From: an uncultured Pelosinus sp.
GTDB taxonomy: Bacteria > Bacillota > Negativicutes > Sporomusales > Acetonemataceae
Assembly: GCA_900542835.1 (NCBI GenBank)
Contig: UQPB01000071.1
Span: forward strand, 1-11,497
DNA: 11,497 nt
Direction: 5' to 3'
A program made the translations under genes and the position numbers. Shown piece after piece: positions 1 through 7,032 of the stretch; within the stretch, counting starts at the first letter, position 1, and each line of letters opens with the position of its first letter. Under the pieces are notes generated by a model. That model did no database searches. It was not told where the DNA came from and saw only the letters and a list, made by a program, of their open reading frames with translations.

Positions 1-52
1 GCAGATGCAGGCTGGCCGAGATCGCCGCCGGCAGTTTCCAGTTCTGTCTCAT
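1..52 (-). CDS. Probable TonB energy transducer, N-terminal fragment cut by the window edge
   Basis: An ATG at 52-50 opens a frame that runs off the left edge after 17 codons. A purine-rich ribosome site (GGGAGGGG, 64-57) lies four bases upstream. The visible peptide begins MRQNWKLPAAISASLHL: a short basic/aromatic start leading into a hydrophobic stretch with Ser12 and His16 spaced S-x-x-x-H. In E. coli TonB, Ser16 and His20 of the signal anchor have the same spacing, and the His is needed for coupling to ExbB/ExbD. The gene follows the ATPase by 139 bases on the same strand, at the end of a TonB-dependent uptake operon, where a dedicated tonB is expected. The identification rests on only 17 residues plus context; another membrane-anchored or secreted protein is possible. 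Confidence 0.5.
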   Translation of the reverse strand, partial: MRQNWKLPAAISASLHL

Positions 53-191
53 GCCGCCCCTCCCGGTGCCGGCTCGCCCCCAACAAGCCGGCGCCTCAGT
101 CCGTTTGTAAAGTACCATTTTCTCCACATAAGCGATCACCTCTTTCGCTTGTTGCAAACTTGGTAAGTAAATCAGGGAACTCGCAACCTTC

Positions 192-980
192 TCAGCCCCG
201 GATTAAATCATAAGAAACGCACACCGGGCGGCCGGTTCGCGCTTCCGGAATTATCGCAGCGTCAATTTGAAAAACCTGGCGCAGCACCGCCGGCCGCATA
301 ACGGTTTCCGGCGCGCCATGACAGACAATGACGCCATCCCTCATGGCGATCATATAGTCGGCAAACCGGGCTGCCAGATTCAAGTCGTGGAGGACCATTG
401 CCAGGGTGCATCCCTGCTGATCACGCAGGGCCGCCAGCAACTCAAGGACCTCCAGTTGATGCGGCAAATCCAGATAGGTCGTCGGTTCGTCCAGCAAAAT
501 CAGATCTGTCTGCTGTGCCAGGGCCATGGCAATCCATACCCGCTGGCGCTGGCCGCCGGACAGCATATCGACAAAACGGTCAGCCAGCGCTTCCAGTCCG
601 GTTATTGACAGCGCCCAGGCAATCACATCGCGATCATCGCGGGTTAGTTTGCCAAAGCCCTGTTGATGCGGATAACGGCCGTAAGACACAAGCTCCTCGA
701 CGGTAAGACCGCCGGGCGCAGTGGGCGACTGCGGCAGTATCGCAAGCTTTTTGGCGATTTCCCGCGTCGGCAGCGTCTTGATATCCTTGCCGTCGAGGTA
801 CACCTGTCCCCGCTGCGGCGGCAAAATGCGGCTGATCGCTTTAAGGACAGTGGATTTGCCGCAGCCGTTTGGACCAACAATCGCAGTCATCTTGCCCTGC
901 GGAATCGCAATATTTAATTTTTCAACAATTATTGCCGTATCATAGGCAATGGCCAGATCGGCCGTGCTCAAACGATTCAT
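192..980 (-). CDS. Iron-siderophore/cobalamin-type ABC importer ATPase (FecE/FepC/FhuC-like)
   Basis: This is the cytoplasmic nucleotide-binding subunit that would drive import of a ferric chelate through the two permeases encoded just upstream. All ABC motifs are present (262-residue numbering): Walker A GPNGCGKST at 36-44, Q-loop LPQ with Gln84, signature LSGGQRQR from 140, Walker B LILLDEP at 160-166, D-loop YLD, and switch His198 in VLHDLN. The motifs and the length of about 260 residues are typical of the FecE/FepC group. The start is set by the ribosome site: AGGAGG at 992-987 directly abuts an ATG at 986, so that codon cannot use it, but it sits six bases before the in-frame ATG at 980. 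The gene follows the FecD-type permease by 33 bases. The substrate is inferred from context, and cobalamin is an alternative. Confidence 0.93.
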   Translation of the reverse strand: MNRLSTADLAIAYDTAIIVEKLNIAIPQGKMTAIVGPNGCGKSTVLKAISRILPPQRGQVYLDGKDIKTLPTREIAKKLAILPQSPTAPGGLTVEELVSYGRYPHQQGFGKLTRDDRDVIAWALSITGLEALADRFVDMLSGGQRQRVWIAMALAQQTDLILLDEPTTYLDLPHQLEVLELLAALRDQQGCTLAMVLHDLNLAARFADYMIAMRDGVIVCHGAPETVMRPAVLRQVFQIDAAIIPEARTGRPVCVSYDLIRG

Positions 981-1013
981 CCCCATCCTCCTCTTACGTA
1001 TACGCAGCAGGAG

Positions 1014-2033
1014 CTAACCCCGGCTCCTGCCCAGGAGCAGTAAAAAATACGGCGCCCCGATTATCGCCACCACAATGCCGGTAGCCAGCTCCGCCGGCTG
1101 GGCAATGGTACGGGCCGCCGCGTCGGCGGCTACCAGCAGCAGCGCGCCGGTCAGGGCGCAGCCCGGCAGCGTCAGCCGGTGTGCCGGTCCCGTCATCCGG
1201 CGGGCGAGATGAGGGGCAGCCAGACCAACAAAGCTGATGCTGCCGCCCACAGCAACGCAAACCGCCGCCAGCGCCGCAGCAGCAGCCAGCAGCCCCCGTC
1301 GCTCCCGCTTTACAGCCACGCCCAGACCGGAGGCCGCTTCCTCGCCTATTGCCAGAAGATCCAGCACCCGCGCTTTGCGCCACACATAGGGAATAAGCGC
1401 CAGCAGCCAGCAGCCAAGAACGGCGGCGTGCGACAGGCTTGTTTCGCCGATATGGCCCATCAGCCAAACAGCCATAAAATCGAATTGATTTTCATCAAGC
1501 ATAATGGTCAATACAATCATCGCCGCACTGATGCCGGCTTGAACGGCAACGCCGGTTAAAACCAGCCGCAGCGGCGCCACACCCTGTCCCTGCCGGTACG
1601 CCAGACCGTATACAGCCGCGGCGGCAGCCCCGCCGCCGGCCAGGGCCAGCAACGGCAGCGAAAAAATAGCCAGAGGCGTGTCAACGGGGAACAGCAGGCC
1701 AAATAAAATGACCGCGAATCCGGCTCCGGCATTAATCCCCAATAAGCCGGGGTCAGCCAGTTCATTACGGGAAACACCCTGCAGGATGCAGCCTGACAGG
1801 GCCAGGCCGGCACCAACGCCCATCGCCACCAGAATGCGGGGCAGCCGGAACGTAAACAGGATCAGTTCCTCCCGCCCAGAGCCCTCACCGGCCAGAACCC
1901 GAATCAGCGCCAGAGGGTCAAGACGGGCATAACCCAGATGCAGACTGGCGAGGACGGCCAGGACAAGACACAGTCCCAGCCCTGCCAGCACTGACAAGCG
2001 CCACTGCCGGGCCTGCCGCAAGCTTACAGTCAT
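1014..2033 (-). CDS. FecCD/BtuC-family ABC importer permease, second subunit
   Basis: This is an inner-membrane permease of 339 residues, very hydrophobic, with the multi-span layout of the BtuC/FecCD family. Family landmarks are visible: RLPRILVAMGVGAGLALSG (63-81), QGVSRNELADPGLLGINAGA (85-104), the ATPase-contacting loop LAIGEEAASGLGV (227-239), and FVGLAAPHLAR (268-278) before the last spans. It would pair with the permease encoded immediately upstream as a heterodimer, as in FecC/FecD or FepD/FepG. The ATG at 2033 shares one base with the upstream stop (TGATG), which suggests translational coupling. A purine-rich site (AGGAGGGAGG, 2050-2041) ends seven bases before it. A GTG one codon earlier (2036) is an alternative start. 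Confidence 0.93.
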   Translation of the reverse strand: MTVSLRQARQWRLSVLAGLGLCLVLAVLASLHLGYARLDPLALIRVLAGEGSGREELILFTFRLPRILVAMGVGAGLALSGCILQGVSRNELADPGLLGINAGAGFAVILFGLLFPVDTPLAIFSLPLLALAGGGAAAAAVYGLAYRQGQGVAPLRLVLTGVAVQAGISAAMIVLTIMLDENQFDFMAVWLMGHIGETSLSHAAVLGCWLLALIPYVWRKARVLDLLAIGEEAASGLGVAVKRERRGLLAAAAALAAVCVAVGGSISFVGLAAPHLARRMTGPAHRLTLPGCALTGALLLVAADAAARTIAQPAELATGIVVAIIGAPYFLLLLGRSRG

Positions 2034-3076
2034 CACTGTGCCTCCCTCCTCTGCCGCCGCGCCAGGTATAAAAAGAAAGGAACGCCGATCAGCGCGGTCA
2101 CCGCGCCAACCGGAATTTCAAAAGATGGTTTAATCGTCCTGGCACCTAAGTCAGCCAGTACCAGCAGCAGCGCCCCCAGAACGGCGGAAGCGGGAATAAT
2201 CCGGCGATAATCCTCGCCGACCCAGAAGCGGGCCAAATGCGGCACTACCAATCCGACGAAACCGACCGCCCCCGCCAGAGCGGCGGCGGCTCCGGCCAGA
2301 GCGACGACGACCAGGACAGCGGCAATTTGGACCAGCCGGTTGCTAAGCCCCAGCCCCTGCGCGACTTCTTCACCCAGACTAAGCAGCGAAATGGATCGCG
2401 ACAGCAGCATGGCCGCCAGCAAGGCTGCAGCCAGCCAGGGAGCGATCGCGCCCAACTGCTGCCAGGTCGCGCCCGCCAGCCCGCCAACCAGCCAAAACAT
2501 CACATCCCTTGCCGCACCCAGGGAAATTGCCAGGCCCTGGCCCAGCGCCGTCAGCAGTGCGCTGACGGCGCTTCCCGTCAATACCAGTCGCACCGGACTG
2601 GCCTGGTAGCGCAGCGAAGCAGCAGCGTATACCAGCACCGCGCCGGCAGCAGCGCCGGCAAAGGAGCAGATAATCAGGGAATTCGCCGACAAGCCGGGAG
2701 CAAAGGTAAAGCCCAGGACTAAGGCGAAATTAGAGCCGGCGCTTAATCCCAATAAACCGGCGTCAGCCATAGGATTGCGGCTTATGCCCTGCATCACTGC
2801 CCCTGCTACAGCCAAAGCCGCGCCAATCAGAGCCCCGGCCAGAACGCGGGGCAGCCGGACCTCCCGGATAATTAAATGCGGCAAAAACTCCGGATCAAAA
2901 TGCACCAGCGCCTCCCATACCGCAGCCGGCGCTACCGGCATCACGCCCTGACTGGCAGCCAGCGCCATTGCCAGTGCCAGCAGCGGCACGCCGCCGCCAA
3001 CAATCCCGGCCGCCGTCAGCCGGCGGCTTCTCCTTTGCAGGCTTTTCGCCTGCACATTCGCTGTCCTCGCGTTCAT
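2033..3076 (-). CDS. FecCD/BtuC-family ABC importer permease, first subunit
   Basis: This is a 347-residue inner-membrane permease of the BtuC/FecCD family. Landmarks are RLPRVLAGALIGAALAVAG (74-92), QGISRNPMADAGLLGLSAGS (96-115), the coupling-helix region LSLGEEVAQGLGLS (232-245), and GFVGLVVPHLAR (272-283). The N-terminus is basic and cytoplasmic (KSLQRRSRR). The frame stays open upstream to 3226, but that stretch lies inside the exporter gene, is not hydrophobic and has no family resemblance. The ATG at 3076, with a modest GGGG site upstream, gives the normal family length and a 43-base gap from the exporter. It overlaps the second permease by one base. The two permeases are similar in motifs but clearly diverged, as expected for an old heterodimeric pair. 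Confidence 0.92.
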   Translation of the reverse strand: MNARTANVQAKSLQRRSRRLTAAGIVGGGVPLLALAMALAASQGVMPVAPAAVWEALVHFDPEFLPHLIIREVRLPRVLAGALIGAALAVAGAVMQGISRNPMADAGLLGLSAGSNFALVLGFTFAPGLSANSLIICSFAGAAAGAVLVYAAASLRYQASPVRLVLTGSAVSALLTALGQGLAISLGAARDVMFWLVGGLAGATWQQLGAIAPWLAAALLAAMLLSRSISLLSLGEEVAQGLGLSNRLVQIAAVLVVVALAGAAAALAGAVGFVGLVVPHLARFWVGEDYRRIIPASAVLGALLLVLADLGARTIKPSFEIPVGAVTALIGVPFFLYLARRQRREAQ

Positions 3077-3119
3077 TGCATTTCCCCGTTTCCCTTGTCT
3101 GCCGCTCCGCTTCCGGTGT

Positions 3120-4835
3120 TCACGCGCTGAACTGGGCCCGGTACAGGCGGCTGTATAGACCGGACGCCCCCAGCAACTGCTGATGGCTGCCCTCTTCCAT
3201 AATCCCCTGGTCTGTAACCACAACAATCCTGTCGGCGTTTTGAATTGTCGCCAGCCGGTGCGCGATTACCAGCGTCGTCCGTCCCTGCGCCAGTGTCTCC
3301 AGCGAGGTCTGAATCGCCCGCTCGGTTTCGCTATCCAGCGCCGATGTTGCCTCGTCGAGGATAAGGATCGGCGGATTTTTCAGGAAGACGCGCGCAATCG
3401 ACAACCGCTGTTTCTGGCCGCCGGAAAGCTTGACGCCCCGTTCGCCGATGACACAGTCCAATCCGTCAGGCTGAGCGCGGATAAAATCAGCCAGCTGCGC
3501 CTGCTCCGCCGCCGCCCAGACCTCTTCCACCGTCGCGTCCAGCCGGCCGTAGAGGATGTTCTCGCGAATGGTGCCGGCAAAAAGAAAAACATCCTGCTGA
3601 ACAATACCAATTTGCCGTCGCAGTGACTGCAGGCTGAGTCGGCTGATATCCAGGCCGTCAATGCTGATACTGCCGGAAAGCACGTCGTAAAAGCGGGGCA
3701 GCAGACTGCACAGCGTAGTCTTGCCACCACCGGAAGGCCCCACCAGGGCAACCGTCTCACCGGCGCGGATTGACAGATTGATCGTTGCCAGTACAGGCCG
3801 GGATTCCTCATAAGCGAAGCTGACCTGACGGTATTCGATATTGCCCGTAAACGGCGGTGCCGCAACGGCATCGGGCGCATCGACAATTTCCGGTGCGGTA
3901 TCGATAATTTCCAGGAAATTTTTAAAGCCGGCGATCCCCTTGGGCAGCCGGTCCATCAGCATACTGATTAATTGAACCGGCCGCACAATCAGGTTAATCA
4001 GCAAAATAAAGCTGAATAAATCCCCTTCGGTCAGCTCACCCCGCAAAAAGAACCAGCTGCCACCGGTCAGGGCGAAAAGCGGCAGCAAACGGGTTTGCAG
4101 AAAAATTACGGCCGTACTGGCGGTAATGACACGGAAGCTCTCCAGCTTGCTTTGATAGAACGCCTGACTGTCAGCCATAAACAGTTTCTTCTGGTGCGCC
4201 TCGCCGGTAAACGCCTGCACAACCCGGATGCCGCCAAGACTGTCCTGCAGGCGGGCGTAGAAGCCGCCGACACGGCTGAACATCTGGCCGAACACGCTGG
4301 TCATACGTCTGCCGCACAGCAGCATCAGCCAGATGACGACCAGCAGGTACAGTAAGGTCAGCAGTGCCAGGGTGCTGTTAATACCGGCAATCAGTACTAA
4401 AGCGCCGGTCAGGGTAACCGCGACAAGAAAGACATGCTCCGGTCCGTTATGGGCCATGCTGCCGACATCCATCAGATCATTGGCAATACGGGACATCAAA
4501 TGGCCGGTCTTATGTCTGTCAAAAAAACGAAACGACAATTTTTGCATATGAGCAAACAGTTCAAGCCGCATATCGCTTTCAATATTCAACCCCAGCTTGT
4601 TGCCCCAATAACCAACAATAACATGCAGGCCGGTGCTGAGCAGGTAAATAAGCAAAAGACCGGCGCAGGCCTGCATGATCCGCGACCAGTCGCCTTGCGG
4701 CAACAGCTTATCCACCACCTGGCTGACGGCCAGCGGAAAAAGCAAGTCCAGCACCGCCAGCAGAATCGCACAGGTGAAATCTAAAACAAACAAGCCTTTA
4801 TAGGGCCGGTAATAGGAAAAAAAACGCCGCAGCAT
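3120..4835 (-). CDS. ABC exporter-type half-transporter (fused membrane and ATPase domains)
   Basis: At 571 residues this has the classic type IV exporter (MsbA/Sav1866-like) layout: a six-span membrane domain over about residues 15-290 followed by a nucleotide-binding domain from about 335. Motifs are intact: Walker A GPSGGGKTT at 366-374, Q-loop QQD, exporter-type X-loop VIGERG just before LSGGQ (470-474), Walker B ILILDEATSALD ending at Asp501 with catalytic Glu495, and His526 in VIAHRL. It should act as a homodimer, since no second half is encoded here. It lies between the binding-protein gene (55-base gap) and the permease genes (43-base gap), so it is probably co-transcribed with the importer. 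Plausible jobs are siderophore secretion or recycling, or import of a ferric siderophore in the manner of YbtPQ and IrtAB, which share this fold. The sequence does not decide between them. Confidence 0.92.
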   Translation of the reverse strand: MLRRFFSYYRPYKGLFVLDFTCAILLAVLDLLFPLAVSQVVDKLLPQGDWSRIMQACAGLLLIYLLSTGLHVIVGYWGNKLGLNIESDMRLELFAHMQKLSFRFFDRHKTGHLMSRIANDLMDVGSMAHNGPEHVFLVAVTLTGALVLIAGINSTLALLTLLYLLVVIWLMLLCGRRMTSVFGQMFSRVGGFYARLQDSLGGIRVVQAFTGEAHQKKLFMADSQAFYQSKLESFRVITASTAVIFLQTRLLPLFALTGGSWFFLRGELTEGDLFSFILLINLIVRPVQLISMLMDRLPKGIAGFKNFLEIIDTAPEIVDAPDAVAAPPFTGNIEYRQVSFAYEESRPVLATINLSIRAGETVALVGPSGGGKTTLCSLLPRFYDVLSGSISIDGLDISRLSLQSLRRQIGIVQQDVFLFAGTIRENILYGRLDATVEEVWAAAEQAQLADFIRAQPDGLDCVIGERGVKLSGGQKQRLSIARVFLKNPPILILDEATSALDSETERAIQTSLETLAQGRTTLVIAHRLATIQNADRIVVVTDQGIMEEGSHQQLLGASGLYSRLYRAQFSA

Positions 4836-4890
4836 CGCCTTGTCCCCCTTTTTGTCCGCCGCTGCCGGCAGCCGCCTGCGTCAACCAGCC

Positions 4891-5799
4891 TCAGCCCTCT
4901 GTCAGGCTGGTTACCACACTGTTCACGCCATATTCAACCGCAAGGCTCCCCGCCAAAAAAGCGGACTGATCGAGGAAATGAACATTCCCCCGCTTCACTG
5001 CCGCCAGCGCGTTCCAAACCGGCGACTTTTGCAATTCCGCCAACCGGCGCGCATCTCCCGGAAACCGGGATAAAAAGATATGGTCTGGATTCAGCAGCGC
5101 CACGCCTTCCAACGACAGCCTCGCCGCCGTGTTCGTGTAGCCGGCAGGCGTTTTCAGACCCAGGCCGGTTTCCGGATCCAGAAAGGCAGGCAGGCGGGCT
5201 CTGCCGTAAGCAAAGAACATCCCCTTTTCAAAAGGTGCCAAAAAGGCAAAGCTGTCGTCACGGACAGTGGACAGACGCGGCCGAGCGGCCGCGATCAGCC
5301 GCTCCACCCGCAGGATGCGCGCCTCCGCCGCCGCTTCTCTACCGGTAAGCGCCGCCACTTCCCGTAAAATATCGCGCCAGTCGCGAAACAGCTTTTGATT
5401 ATCCAGCAGCACCACCGGGGCAATCCGGGCCAAAGCGTGATAACGGCCGGCGTTGTAGCGCTCGCCGATAATCAACTCAGGCTGCACATCGAGCAGCCGT
5501 TCCATATTCAAGCTGCTTTGCCTGCCGAGATCAATGACCGGACTGCCGGCTAGGTAAGGCTTCAGCGAGGCCCAGTTTTTCAGCGTATTTACCTGCGGAG
5601 CTGCCACAGGCGGCCGCTCCAGAGACAGCAAGGCATCGCCAAAATGGAAAAACACCAGCGCAACCCGCTGCGGCGGTCCGTCAGAAATCACGCCAGCGGT
5701 GCCGGCAGCAGGCGGACCGGATTCAAAAACGGCGCGGCCGGCGGCCGCAAAAACGGCGGCAAGCGCCAAAAGCAGCAGCCATTGTCTCCAGTGCCGCAC
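4891..5799 (-). CDS. Periplasmic ferric-chelate binding protein (FecB/FhuD-like, TroA superfamily)
   Basis: This 302-residue protein would capture the iron chelate in the periplasm and deliver it to the permease pair. It starts with a basic stretch and a hydrophobic core (about residues 8-20) followed by small residues, a type I signal peptide likely cut around residues 20-23. There is no lipobox and no cysteine anywhere. Family traits include NMERLLDVQPELIIG (98-112), the conserved second-lobe stretch EGVALLNPDHIFLS (231-244), and SPVWNALAAVKRGNVHFLD near the C-terminus (259-277). The GTG at 5799 is chosen because AGGAGG (5815-5810) and GGAGAG lie just upstream. A longer frame from a TTG at 5829 would place that ribosome site inside the coding region. 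Which chelate it binds cannot be told. Confidence 0.88.
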   Translation of the reverse strand: MRHWRQWLLLLALAAVFAAAGRAVFESGPPAAGTAGVISDGPPQRVALVFFHFGDALLSLERPPVAAPQVNTLKNWASLKPYLAGSPVIDLGRQSSLNMERLLDVQPELIIGERYNAGRYHALARIAPVVLLDNQKLFRDWRDILREVAALTGREAAAEARILRVERLIAAARPRLSTVRDDSFAFLAPFEKGMFFAYGRARLPAFLDPETGLGLKTPAGYTNTAARLSLEGVALLNPDHIFLSRFPGDARRLAELQKSPVWNALAAVKRGNVHFLDQSAFLAGSLAVEYGVNSVVTSLTEG

Positions 5800-5805
5800 G
5801 ATTAT

Positions 5806-5815
5806 CTCTCCTCCT
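5806..5815 (-). promoter_or_regulatory. Ribosome-binding site deciding the binding-protein start
   Basis: The minus strand reads AGGAGGAGAG here, ending six bases before the GTG at 5799. It lies in frame within the alternative longer reading from TTG 5829, which argues that the GTG is the real start. Confidence 0.75.
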
Positions 5816-5899
5816 GCCGATATAGCCAATATTGTTATTACTATACCAAAGCAAAAAAAAATAGGAATGGACTGATTTCCAATAAAACCTGGATTTTTT
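5816..5899 (-). other. AT-rich gap between regulator and binding-protein genes, possible internal promoter
   Basis: This gap is strikingly AT-rich against GC-rich surroundings and carries a run of nine A on the plus strand (5853-5861), which is nine U in the operon transcript. Only a 4-bp stem (GGAA/TTCC) precedes that run, so it is a poor terminator. Loose -35/-10 matches (TTGCTT, 17 bases, TATTGG) are present but weak. A secondary promoter for the transport genes is possible; no convincing Fur box was found in it. Confidence 0.3.
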
Positions 5900-6706
5900 T
5901 CAAACCGGTCTGACGGCGCTGGGAGGAGAGCCGGTGCGTTTTTTAAACAGCTTACTGAAATAAAACGGATCGCTATAGCCGACGCAGGCAGAAACTTCGG
6001 TTACCGAGCAGGTTGTCGTCTGCAGCAGTTCCCGGGCCCGCTTCAGCCGCCGCTCAATCAGGTATTCGTTGGGGCTTACTCCCGCATACTTCTGAAAATG
6101 ATAGGCAAATTGCCTGCCGCTCATACCGTACTGGCCGGCCAGCCCGGGCACGGTGAGAGGTTCCATATAATGCTCATCCAGGTAGGCCGCCGCCTGCTCG
6201 ACAGCGCTCCGGCCGGGTTCATCGCGCCGGTTGCCGGCGCAGGTCAGGCTCTCGTCCAGGATACTGAAAAACAGCGCTTTGGCTCGCAGCGACAGCTTGC
6301 CCGGAGCCGGACACAGCTGATGCAGCCGGTACAATAAGTCGTTGACGCGCAGATTGCAGCCCGGCTCAAACTGATAATGCGCCGCCGCGTAATCCGCCGC
6401 ATCCTGCCTCAGACCGGCAGCCCGATAATGCACAACAATAAACTCCCATACAGATTCGCCCAGAACCTCTTTATCCAGCGTCATCCCCGGACCATTATGA
6501 AAGATTCTGCCGGGAGTCATATAATAAGGAACGCCGTCAAAGCGCATTCGCGCCTGCCCGCGCACCGGGAACACCAGACCTGGCAGCGAAGGCGTAAAAT
6601 CGCCGAACCGCTTTCGGCCGGGAGGAACGGTCATGCGCACAACGGCCAGATCACAAATAGATATGTTCAAGAAATATTCCATTAAGGCTTCAATCGTAAC
6701 CTTCAT
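5900..6706 (-). CDS. AraC-family transcriptional regulator, probable ferric-siderophore-responsive activator
   Basis: This 268-residue DNA-binding regulator has an N-terminal sensor-like domain (about 1-150, with a beta-rich LVFPVRGQARMRFDG stretch resembling cupin-type AraC sensors). A C-terminal double helix-turn-helix follows: the first HTH is around 184-209 and the second around 234-259, including the family signature VGYSDPFYFSKLFKKRTG. AraC regulators next to siderophore receptors (YbtA, PchR, AlcR, Btr) usually activate uptake genes when the loaded siderophore is inside the cell, and the same role is inferred here. It is the first gene of the minus-strand operon and divergent from the receptor. 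The ATG at 6706 has GGGGTG upstream. An upstream in-frame TTG at 6802 has no ribosome site and lies only about nine bases past the predicted transcription start, so it is rejected. Confidence 0.9.
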   Translation of the reverse strand: MKVTIEALMEYFLNISICDLAVVRMTVPPGRKRFGDFTPSLPGLVFPVRGQARMRFDGVPYYMTPGRIFHNGPGMTLDKEVLGESVWEFIVVHYRAAGLRQDAADYAAAHYQFEPGCNLRVNDLLYRLHQLCPAPGKLSLRAKALFFSILDESLTCAGNRRDEPGRSAVEQAAAYLDEHYMEPLTVPGLAGQYGMSGRQFAYHFQKYAGVSPNEYLIERRLKRARELLQTTTCSVTEVSACVGYSDPFYFSKLFKKRTGSPPSAVRPV

Positions 6707-6800
6707 CCGGACACCCCGCTTCTTCGGCCGTTTTCCCCGTTTTTTATCGATTGCAGCATAAGAACCCGCCGGCGCGGCATACGGCTGCGGCCGCACAATC

Positions 6801-6830
6801 AATTGATATTGATTATCATTATAATCAATT
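6801..6830. promoter_or_regulatory. Fur box (ferric uptake regulator operator)
   Basis: Positions 6805-6823 match the classical 19-bp Fur consensus (GATAATGATAATCATTATC) at 16 of 19 bases. The site is embedded in a larger palindrome: AATTGAT at 6801-6807 mirrors ATCAATT at 6824-6830. Overlapping it, ATTGATTAT (6808-6816) and ATAATCAAT (6821-6829) form a perfect 9-bp inverted repeat with a 4-base spacer, which could let more than one dimer bind. It lies over the -10 of the minus-strand promoter, so Fur with Fe2+ bound would block RNA polymerase. This makes the operon, and probably the receptor, iron-repressed. Confidence 0.88.
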
Positions 6831-6847
6831 ATTCACATTTCCGTCAA
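6818..6847 (-). promoter_or_regulatory. Sigma-70 promoter of the regulator/importer operon
   Basis: On the minus strand, TTGACG (6847-6842) and TATAAT (6823-6818) are separated by 18 bases: 5/6 and 6/6 matches to the consensus. Transcription should begin near 6811, giving a leader of about 105 bases before the regulator ATG at 6706. The -10 lies inside the Fur box. Confidence 0.8.
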
Positions 6848-7032
6848 CGCAACTTTCGCTTGTCCGCAAAAAAATCCAGGCTGGTTGCGTCTATTGCTCC
6901 ATGTACCCGGGCCAGCTTCTCTGCTATGGTAGTTATCAATAGCAATAATCAATCTCATTTATTTTTTTCTGCATCTGATAAATCTGCAGGGAAAAGCCAG
7001 TGATGGTAAGGGAAAGGAGTCCGGTAAAACCG

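Larger units (their letters stand above)
6707..7032. promoter_or_regulatory. Divergent regulatory region between the AraC regulator and the receptor gene
   Basis: This 326-base non-coding stretch separates two divergent genes. From the regulator side it holds a GC-rich leader of about 105 bases, then the AT-rich Fur box and minus-strand promoter (6801-6847). Next come a leader towards the receptor with a weaker Fur-like AT-rich patch (6932-6962) and a possible extended -10 (TGCTATGGT, 6922-6930, poor -35). No known riboswitch pattern was recognised. A site for the AraC protein is expected here, but no clear direct repeat was identified. Confidence 0.75.

Noticed and set aside
65..95. GC-rich hairpin (GGTGCCGGCT with AGCCGGCGCC) between the ATPase and the probable tonB
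   Set aside because: It has one mismatch on the transcribed strand, no T-run follows, and it abuts the next gene's ribosome site, so it is not a convincing terminator.
994..1467. A 157-codon open frame on the minus strand overlapping the second permease in another frame, and many similar antisense frames in the GC-rich genes
   Set aside because: They lie inside well-supported genes, have low-complexity Arg/Gly/Ala-rich or Gln/Arg-rich translations, and resemble no known family.
3077..3226. N-terminal extension of the first permease by 50 codons
   Set aside because: It overlaps the exporter gene, lacks hydrophobic or family character, and the ATG at 3076 gives the normal length.
5842..5885. 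Possible terminator after the AraC gene (GGAA/TTCC stem then nine U)
   Set aside because: The stem is only 4 bp, too weak to call; at most partial attenuation.
6707..6802. N-terminal extension of the AraC regulator from a TTG at 6802
   Set aside because: It has no ribosome site, would start only about nine bases after the predicted transcription start, and its residues are low-complexity Arg/Lys/Pro/Ala.
5888..6880. A perfect 13-bp inverted repeat (CCTGGATTTTTTT at 5888-5900 and its complement at 6868-6880) flanking the AraC gene, resembling mobile-element ends
   Set aside because: About one such match is expected by chance in a window this size, more so with T-runs. There is no transposase and no target duplication.
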